Assembly (NCBI RefSeq): GCF_900168005.1
Contig: NZ_FUYP01000003.1
Coordinates: 62,001-126,000, forward strand
Length of the DNA: 64,000 nt
Origin: Sphingopyxis flava
Lineage (GTDB): Bacteria; Pseudomonadota; Alphaproteobacteria; Sphingomonadales; Sphingomonadaceae
Direction: 5' to 3'
This document shows positions 58,399 through 64,000 of this stretch, piece by piece. The stretch's first letter is position 1; each line of letters starts with the position of its first letter. The notes beneath the pieces were generated by a model that saw nothing but the letters and a program-made list of their open reading frames with translations, was not told where the DNA came from and did not search any database. The translations under genes were made by a program, and so were the position numbers.

Positions 58399-59432
58399 AC
58401 GAGATGACCACCATAGCCAAGACGACCACACTCAAGGACTGGGAAAGCGACCAGGAGGTCCGCTGGTGCCCGGGTTGCGGCGACTATGCGATCCTCAAGG
58501 CCGTGCAGCGCACAATGCCCGAAACCGGGACCCCGCCCGAGAAAACGGTATTCATCAGTGGTATCGGATGCTCGTCGCGCTTTCCCTATTATATGGAAAC
58601 CTACGGCTTCCACACGATCCACGGCCGCGCCCCCGCCTTTGCGACCGGGCTGAAGCTTGCCAATCCGGAACTCGACATCTGGATCGTTACCGGTGACGGC
58701 GATGGCCTGTCGATCGGCGGCAACCATACAATGCACCTCATCCGCCGAAATCTCGATTGCCAGATCATGTTGTTCAACAACGAGATCTACGGCCTGACCA
58801 AGGGGCAGTATTCACCGACCAGCCGCGTTGGCACCAACAGCCCTTCGACGCCCTTTGGCTCGGTCGATCGGCCCGCGCAGCCCTGTGCCTTCGCGCTCGG
58901 CTCCGGTGCTCGCTTCGTCGCGCGCGGGTTCGACGTATCGAAGGAGCTGCCGACCGTGCTCAAGGCAGCGCATGCGCACAAGGGCGCGGCGTTCGTCGAA
59001 ATCTTCCAGAACTGCATTGTGTACAACAAGGACGTGTTTCAGGACTTTGCTGCCCCCAAGGGCGCTGAGGACCGTCAACTCTGGCTGGTGAACGGCGAGC
59101 CGATGCTGTTCGCAAAGGGCACCAAGGGTATCGCGCTCGACAGCGAGGAATTGACGCTGAAAGTCGTCGATGTCGTCGATGGCGACTGGAAGGCCGCGGG
59201 CGTCATCGTTCATGACGTCACCAACCGCAGCGTTGCGCACATGCTTGTCGAAATGCGCTTCGGGGAGTTCCCGATGGCGCTCGGCGTGCTCTACGACGAT
59301 CCGCGTCCGACTTTCGAGGCCGATGTCGTGCGCCAGAACCAGGCAGCGAGCGAAGGCAAGACCGCGGATCTGCAGGGGCTGCTCAAGAAGGGGCAGACCT
59401 GGACGGTCAAGGAAGGCGGCCCCGAGCTCTGA
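58395..59432 (+). CDS. korB: 2-oxoglutarate:ferredoxin oxidoreductase, beta subunit
   Basis: 345 residues from a GTG overlapping the korA stop. Cluster Cys are in VRWCPGCGDYAILK and SGIGCSSRFPYY. The thiamine pyrophosphate motif is TGDGDGLSIGGNHTMH followed by LFNNEIYGLTKGQYSPTS. With KorA it forms the oxidoreductase that transfers electrons to ferredoxin. Confidence 0.95.
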   Translation: MNEMTTIAKTTTLKDWESDQEVRWCPGCGDYAILKAVQRTMPETGTPPEKTVFISGIGCSSRFPYYMETYGFHTIHGRAPAFATGLKLANPELDIWIVTGDGDGLSIGGNHTMHLIRRNLDCQIMLFNNEIYGLTKGQYSPTSRVGTNSPSTPFGSVDRPAQPCAFALGSGARFVARGFDVSKELPTVLKAAHAHKGAAFVEIFQNCIVYNKDVFQDFAAPKGAEDRQLWLVNGEPMLFAKGTKGIALDSEELTLKVVDVVDGDWKAAGVIVHDVTNRSVAHMLVEMRFGEFPMALGVLYDDPRPTFEADVVRQNQAASEGKTADLQGLLKKGQTWTVKEGGPEL

Positions 59433-59472
59433 TCGCTTGCAGCCGGCGCGGGCGTCGGCTCTATAGGCAGCG

Positions 59473-60498
59473 ATGGACAATCTGACGCACAGCCTTGTCG
59501 GCGCGGTGCTTGGGCAGATGGGGCTCAAGCGGAAGACCGCGCTGGCGATGCCGACGCTGATCCTCGCCGCGAATCTTCCCGACATCGATGCGGGCTGGGC
59601 CCTTTACGGGATCGAGTCGCTCGCGATGCGGCGCGGTTTGACCCACGGGCCGATTGCGCTGCTGGTCCTGCCGATCCTGCTCTGCGCTGTGATGATCGCC
59701 TTTGATCGCTGGCAGCAAATGCGCGGCAAGCGCCCCCCGACGCACCCTCCGCTTTGCGTGGGCTGGCTGCTTGCGCTCGCTTACCTTGGCTGTCTCAGTC
59801 ATCCGGCGTTCGACTGGCTCAACAATTATGGCATTCGTCTGCTCGAGCCCTTCAGTCATCGCTGGTTCTATGGCGATATGATTTTCATCATTGATCCGTG
59901 GATGTGGATTGCGCTCGGATCGTCCGTGTGGCTGTCGCTGCGCCATGAACGCGCCGGAACTGCCCGATGGACGCGCCCCGCGTGGATCGGTTTTGCCGCC
60001 GTTTGCGCTTATATTCTTGCAAACGGCCTGATCACCGAGCAGGCTGAGGCGCAGGTTCGCACTTTGCTGCGCGAGCAGGGGGTGGACGATGCGCTCGTGG
60101 TGGCGAGCCCGGTGCCGCTGGCCTTCTGGCGCCGCGACATCTTCTGGCGCGATGGCGTGCGCTATGGCAGCGGTACTTATGCGCTAGGCAGAGGCGGGGC
60201 GGCCGGGCCGGGGGCGCCGACCGGAATGGACGATGCGCGTCTTCGCCTCTGCGCTCAGGCCAGTCCGGCGGCGCGCGCCTTTCTCTTCTGGGCACGCATG
60301 CCAGTGGCGACCCGCGAGGGCGATGCGTTTGTCGTGCGCGACCAGCGCTTCATGCAATCTTTCGCAAAAGACCGCTTCATGGTGCGCGTCGAAGCACCCA
60401 AACCTGCCGGCTCCGACGAACAGGCAGCATGCGGCGGAATGACGTCACGCGAGAGGCAATTGTCAGGCTGCGGTATTTGCGGCACAGAGACGCAATGA
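59473..60498 (+). CDS. YdjM-like membrane-bound metal-dependent hydrolase
   Basis: 341 residues. The N-terminal MDNLTHSLVGAVLGQMG, then ANLPDIDAGW, RGLTHGPIALLVLP and SHPAFDWLNNYGIR carry the His/Asp pattern of the DUF457 family. Several membrane segments (about 55-75, 155-175) are present. A soluble C-terminal domain (about 195-341) follows. Probable membrane-linked hydrolase; substrate unknown. It is coupled to the next gene (ATGA). Confidence 0.8.
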   Translation: MDNLTHSLVGAVLGQMGLKRKTALAMPTLILAANLPDIDAGWALYGIESLAMRRGLTHGPIALLVLPILLCAVMIAFDRWQQMRGKRPPTHPPLCVGWLLALAYLGCLSHPAFDWLNNYGIRLLEPFSHRWFYGDMIFIIDPWMWIALGSSVWLSLRHERAGTARWTRPAWIGFAAVCAYILANGLITEQAEAQVRTLLREQGVDDALVVASPVPLAFWRRDIFWRDGVRYGSGTYALGRGGAAGPGAPTGMDDARLRLCAQASPAARAFLFWARMPVATREGDAFVVRDQRFMQSFAKDRFMVRVEAPKPAGSDEQAACGGMTSRERQLSGCGICGTETQ

Positions 60499-61775
60499 AC
60501 ACGCATGTCAGTTCGCGGCGCGGCAAGGAGTTGCTGCGCGCCGACCGGGTATTCCGCTCGGGAGGCGGGCTGGCGTGGTTGATGGCACATGCGCCTGCGG
60601 GCCTGTTCCACCATATGCTCGACCGTATCGACCACGGTCTCGATCACGGTACGCTGGAGGGGCATCTTCCCGATGGAAGCGTGCGAATTTTAGGGGCTCG
60701 CGGCGCAGGGCCCACCGCGACCGTCCATCTTCACAGCTGGTCAGCGCTGGCGCGACTTGCGCTATCGGGATCGGTCGGCTGGTATCGCGCGTGGGAGCAT
60801 CGTGAGTGGTCGTCGCCCGACCCGGTCCCTCTGTTCGACCTGTTTATGCGCAACGGAGAGGCGCTCGGCAGCGTCGGCCGCGCCCACGGACCATGGCGCT
60901 GGGTGAATAGCGCGGTTCACGCCCTTCATCGCAATAACCGTCGGGGCGCAAAGCGGAACATCCATGCCCATTATGATTTGGGTAATGATTTCTATCGCTT
61001 GTGGCTCGATTCTAATATGAACTATTCGAGCGCGCTGTTCGTCAGGCCTGACATGTCGCTCGACGAGGCGCAGACCGCCAAGGTCGACGCGATTCTCGAC
61101 CGGCTTGATCTGCGCTCGGGCAGCCGCCTGCTCGAAATCGGCTGTGGTTGGGGCGCCCTCGGCGAGCGCGCCGTCGAGCGGCACGACGTCCTTTATACAG
61201 GGATCACGCTGTCGCCCGCGCAGGCAGAGGTGGCTCGGTCACGCGTCGCCGCGGCCGACCTCACAGTACGATCGCGTGTCACGCTTTGCGACTATCGCGA
61301 TGTCGAGGGACCGTTCGACGCGATTGCGAGCGTGGAGATGGTCGAGGCCGTCGGACAGAGCTATTGGCCCGCCTATCTCGATGCCATCGCGCGCCTGCTC
61401 CGCCCTGGCGGCAAGGCGGCGATCCAGTATATCATGATCAAAGACACGCTATTTAAGGCCTATGCGGCGGGCAGCGATTTCATTCAGGCCTACATCTTTC
61501 CAGGTGGCTGCCTGATCTCTGAAAGCCGTTTTCGTGCGTTGGCGGAGGCGCGCGGCCTCGCATGGTGCAACAGGCAGGCCTTTGGCCGCGACTATGCCGA
61601 AACCCTGCGTCAGTGGTGGGAGCGCTTCGATGCCGTTGTTGCGGCCGGCAAGCTCCCTGCGGGATTCGACGATCGCTTTGTGCGCCTTTGGCGCTACTAT
61701 CTTCAATATTGCGAAGGGGGTTTTCGGGGCGGCGGTATCGACGTCGCGCAAGTGACACTCGTCAAAAAAGGCTGA
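60495..61775 (+). CDS. Cyclopropane-fatty-acyl-phospholipid synthase family methyltransferase
   Basis: 426 residues from the ATG at 60495. The N-terminal lipid-facing domain leads into RNIHAHYDLGNDFYRLWLD and NMNYSSALF, typical of CFA synthases. The SAM site is LLEIGCGWGALGERAVE; IASVEMVEAVGQSYWPAYLD and FIQAYIFPGGCLISESRF follow. It methylates lipid double bonds. It is coupled to the YdjM-like gene upstream. Confidence 0.92.
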   Translation: MNTHVSSRRGKELLRADRVFRSGGGLAWLMAHAPAGLFHHMLDRIDHGLDHGTLEGHLPDGSVRILGARGAGPTATVHLHSWSALARLALSGSVGWYRAWEHREWSSPDPVPLFDLFMRNGEALGSVGRAHGPWRWVNSAVHALHRNNRRGAKRNIHAHYDLGNDFYRLWLDSNMNYSSALFVRPDMSLDEAQTAKVDAILDRLDLRSGSRLLEIGCGWGALGERAVERHDVLYTGITLSPAQAEVARSRVAAADLTVRSRVTLCDYRDVEGPFDAIASVEMVEAVGQSYWPAYLDAIARLLRPGGKAAIQYIMIKDTLFKAYAAGSDFIQAYIFPGGCLISESRFRALAEARGLAWCNRQAFGRDYAETLRQWWERFDAVVAAGKLPAGFDDRFVRLWRYYLQYCEGGFRGGGIDVAQVTLVKKG

Positions 61776-61793
61776 AAAAAAGGGAGAGGAAGG

Positions 61794-62975
61794 TTGGTGC
61801 GACGATATTTTGCAGCGGCGCTGCTTTGCGCCGCTGCAGCGGGCCATGGAACGCTCGCTGCAGCCCAGGTCACCGATAGTCTGCCAGAGGATCTGAATGT
61901 GCTGTTCTGGAGTCAGGATCAACGCGACGTCGCCTTCCGTACAATGGAAACCGTTCCCAAGGTCGCGGTTCACCCGGTTAAGGCGGGTGGAACGGTCTAT
62001 CCGCTGCCTGTCGGCGCTCCGCTCGCGATCGGTGCCGATGTCGAGGCTTATATGGCCAAGCAGCGCCACGCGGGACTGATTATCGTCCAGGATGGCAAGG
62101 TCCGGCTCGAGAAATATGCGCTCGGCTATGGCTCTGATGGTCGTTGGACCAGCTTTTCGGTCGCAAAGAGCTTCACCTCTACGCTCGTGGGCGCCGCCGT
62201 GAAGGATGGGCACATCAAGAGCCTCGACGATAAGGTGACCGCCTATATCCCTGGGCTTAAGGGATCGGCCTACGACGACGTCAGCGTGCGGCAGCTTCTC
62301 ACGATGACCTCGGGTGTCAGGTGGAACGAGGACTATACCGATCCCAAGTCCGACGTTGCCCAGTTCAATTTGCAAAAGCCCGTGGCAGGCGAGGATGTAA
62401 CCGTCAGCTATATGAAGACCTTGCCGCGCGAAGCGCCCGCAGGATCAAAGTGGGTCTACAAGACCGGGGAAACCAACCTGATTGGCGTTCTCGTCTCGAG
62501 CGCCACGGGCAAAACCCTGTCCGATTATCTCTCGGAGAAGATCTGGAAACCCTTCGGGATGGAGCAGGACGCGGTATGGATGCTCGGGCCGACTGGCCAT
62601 GAGATCAGCGGCTGCTGCCTGTCGGCCAGCCTGCGGGACTATGCGCGTTTCGGACAGTTCATCCTCGGAGGCGGCGTGGCGGACGGCGAGAAAGTGCTGC
62701 CGGATGACTGGCTCGCTGCGGCAACGACTAAGCAGGCAGACATAGACGTGCCGGGCCGCGGATACGGCTATCAATGGTGGACCAATGACGACGGAAGTTT
62801 CGCCGCACAGGGCATTTTTGGCCAGGGTATTTTTGTAGACCCGAAACGAAAGCTGGTGATCGCATCGAACGGCAATTGGCCCACCGCAACGGATCCTGAG
62901 GGTGTCGGGGCCGAACGCGAGGCCTTTTACAAGCTGGTACAGGCAGCGGTGGACCGCGAGGCGCCCTCATCCTGA
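61794..62975 (+). CDS. Serine hydrolase, beta-lactamase/PBP superfamily
   Basis: 393 residues. The start is TTG (61794) or the next codon GTG (61797); a GGGAGAGGAAGG site fits either. The signal peptide is YFAAALLCAAAAGHGTLAAA. The catalytic S-x-x-K is FSVAKSF, with a second motif YKTGETN and a late GQGIF in place of KTG. ISGCCLSASLRDYARFGQFI is typical of class C-type esterases. Probably an exported esterase or peptidase. Confidence 0.88.
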   Translation: MVRRYFAAALLCAAAAGHGTLAAAQVTDSLPEDLNVLFWSQDQRDVAFRTMETVPKVAVHPVKAGGTVYPLPVGAPLAIGADVEAYMAKQRHAGLIIVQDGKVRLEKYALGYGSDGRWTSFSVAKSFTSTLVGAAVKDGHIKSLDDKVTAYIPGLKGSAYDDVSVRQLLTMTSGVRWNEDYTDPKSDVAQFNLQKPVAGEDVTVSYMKTLPREAPAGSKWVYKTGETNLIGVLVSSATGKTLSDYLSEKIWKPFGMEQDAVWMLGPTGHEISGCCLSASLRDYARFGQFILGGGVADGEKVLPDDWLAAATTKQADIDVPGRGYGYQWWTNDDGSFAAQGIFGQGIFVDPKRKLVIASNGNWPTATDPEGVGAEREAFYKLVQAAVDREAPSS

Positions 62976-62978
62976 ACG

Positions 62979-63004
62979 CCGCCCCGGTTGAGGCCGGGGC
63001 GGCA
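62979..63004. terminator. GC-rich hairpin after the serine hydrolase
   Basis: GCCGCCCCGG (62979-62988) pairs perfectly with CCGGGGCGGC (62995-63004) over a 6-base loop. No T-run follows. It lies between convergent genes and could act on both strands. Confidence 0.55.
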
Positions 63005-63057
63005 ATCGAGCCGATAATAAAGCGAAGCGGCGGCGCCTGCGCAGTGGCGACAGCCCA

Positions 63058-63444
63058 TCAGGCCGATGCGAGGCTCGCTGTCCGCTGCGCCGCCCATCCG
63101 GCGACGAGCGGCACGGCAACCCCGAGGGCGATCACCCACCAGGCGTCGGCCAACGTCACCGCGCGGTAGAGGCCAGCACCGATTACCGCGCCCGCGACAA
63201 TCCAGCCCGGTCCCGTGCGTCCCGAGACACGCATGGCGACCCATCCGCCCGCAAATGCGCCCACAAACCAGCCGATGATCAGCGCGGCGGTGGCGCCCGC
63301 AGGGATCAATATCTCGCCCGCCAACGGGTCATAGGCCTCGGGCGAGACTTCGCCGCCAGCATATTGCGCGATGAGAATGAGGGCGAAAGCGACGAAGATC
63401 CCGACCGCAGTTGCGACGAGCGAACGGAGAAATGTGCGGGCCAT
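63058..63444 (-). CDS. Small multi-pass membrane protein, 128 aa
   Basis: 128 residues with three to four membrane segments (about 8-28, 45-70, 80-95, 103-120; e.g. SLVATAVGIFVAFALILIAQ). Gly- and Ala-rich; no catalytic motif. Resembles small uncharacterised membrane proteins of sphingomonads. Confidence 0.72.
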   Translation of the reverse strand: MARTFLRSLVATAVGIFVAFALILIAQYAGGEVSPEAYDPLAGEILIPAGATAALIIGWFVGAFAGGWVAMRVSGRTGPGWIVAGAVIGAGLYRAVTLADAWWVIALGVAVPLVAGWAAQRTASLASA

Positions 63445-63505
63445 GGCGGTGCCTCTTGCAGATGCGAATGACCTGCTTGCTACTCGGAAGAAAGCAAAGA
63501 TCGCG

Positions 63506-64000
63506 TTAAGCGTCGGCCATCACTTTCGGCAGCGCATGGTAGGCGGTACTGTCGAACCCCTCGGTCATCAATTTCGCAACAAACTCGCCGACCGCTGCCG
63601 GTTCCTTGATCCTCTGCGGATCCTCGCCCGGATAGGCGCGGGCGCGCATCTGGGTGCGCGTGCCGCCCGGATCGAGGATAGCGGTACGGACATTGGAGAT
63701 ATTGCGCATTTCCGCGCCATAGCTCGTCACCAGCACCTCAAGCGCCGCCTTCGATGCGGCATAGGCACCCCAATAGGCCCGGGGTTCGCGCGCAACGCCG
63801 GTCGACAGCGCGATCAGGCGGCCGCTTGCCGCGCGGCGAAGCAGGGGATCGAAATTAGCGATCAGGGCCTGCTGCGCGACCAGGTTCAAGGTCAAGAGCC
63901 TGTTGAATTCCTTGCCATCGATCGCGCCCACGGGAGTGAGCGTGCCGAGCATTGCGGCGTTGAGAACGAGCATGTCGAGATGCTGCCATCGTTCGGCCAT
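63506..64000 (-). CDS. Short-chain dehydrogenase/reductase, 5' end beyond the window
   Basis: 164 codons are visible. The chain enters at a part with MLVLNAAMLGTLTPVG (NAAM, the N-x-A-x strand of SDRs), then LNLVAQQALIANFDPLLRR, the Ser in LIALSTGVAREPR, and the Y-x-x-x-K pair in WGAYAASKAALEVLV. DPGGTRTQMRARAYPGEDP follows. The nucleotide-binding GxxxGxG lies outside the window, so the ATG at 64000 is probably internal. Confidence 0.88.
   Translation of the reverse strand: MAERWQHLDMLVLNAAMLGTLTPVGAIDGKEFNRLLTLNLVAQQALIANFDPLLRRAASGRLIALSTGVAREPRAYWGAYAASKAALEVLVTSYGAEMRNISNVRTAILDPGGTRTQMRARAYPGEDPQRIKEPAAVGEFVAKLMTEGFDSTAYHALPKVMADA

Noticed and set aside
63011-63020. CGATAA-type string in host DNA resembling an operator arm
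   Set aside because: Only a half-site, with no second arm at the right spacing, and it is outside the prophage.

Overview
The window holds most of a temperate podovirus prophage (base 1 to about 53,592) next to about 10 kb of bacterial chromosome (about 53,593-64,000). High GC, the chromosomal gene set (folK, a family 5-type uracil-DNA glycosylase, rppH, an HSL-type esterase, korA-korB, a cyclopropane-fatty-acid synthase-like enzyme, a serine hydrolase, an SDR) and the protein style suggest an alphaproteobacterium of the Sphingomonadales, possibly Sphingopyxis-like. The taxonomy is an inference. The prophage abuts the 3' end of a tRNA-Lys(TTT) gene, with its integrase and excisionase-like genes at that end. 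No second copy of the tRNA end is visible, so the other attachment site lies left of base 1.

The prophage is built around an immunity region at about 42.9-43.7 kb. To the right, on the + strand, is an early operon: small membrane proteins, a DEDD exonuclease, a RecT recombinase, a DUF5131/Gp37-Gp68 protein, an ASCH-like protein, an excisionase-like protein and the integrase. To the left, on the - strand, come a Cro-like protein, a DUF2303 protein, a lambda O-like replication protein with a candidate origin inside its gene, a P-like protein, and a run of small metabolic or unknown genes that includes a PAPS-reductase-like enzyme. A + strand island follows: an initiator-like tRNA-Met, a structured stretch and a small membrane protein with its own terminator. 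Then come packaging and head genes (metallopeptidase, TerS, a split TerL, portal, scaffold, N4-gp56-type capsid), neck and tail genes, a tail fibre, a lysis cassette (candidate holins, endolysin, Rz/Rz1), internal virion proteins, and a 13-kb gene for a 4349-residue polyvalent protein. The giant virion-type protein, the portal of about 790 residues and the overall layout resemble Burkholderia podophages of the Bcep22 type.

The most unusual points are these. (1) The large terminase is split into separate ATPase and nuclease genes, with two tail-fibre-type genes between them. (2) Eight copies of a 17-bp inverted repeat, TTAWCG-N5-CGWTAA, lie only at putative promoters across the phage: the immunity region, the early operon, the tRNA/packaging divergence, the terL cassette and the virion-protein operon. 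They look like a dispersed operator network. (3) A small protein gene with a strong ribosome binding site is nested in another frame inside the giant gene. (4) One gene needs a -1 shift at a canonical CCCTTTT slippery site after seven codons. (5) The S24-type repressor keeps its Ser and Ala-Gly site but has Asn where the catalytic Lys is expected. (6) A lambda-style origin (four tandem 7-mers plus palindromes) lies inside the replication gene.

Most phage genes overlap their neighbours by 1-8 bases (ATGA/GTGA), which supports the chosen starts. No gene-free stretch exceeds 300 bases. The longest are 34,787-35,025 (structured, described below) and 56,337-56,535 (upstream of korA; no signal I would defend).
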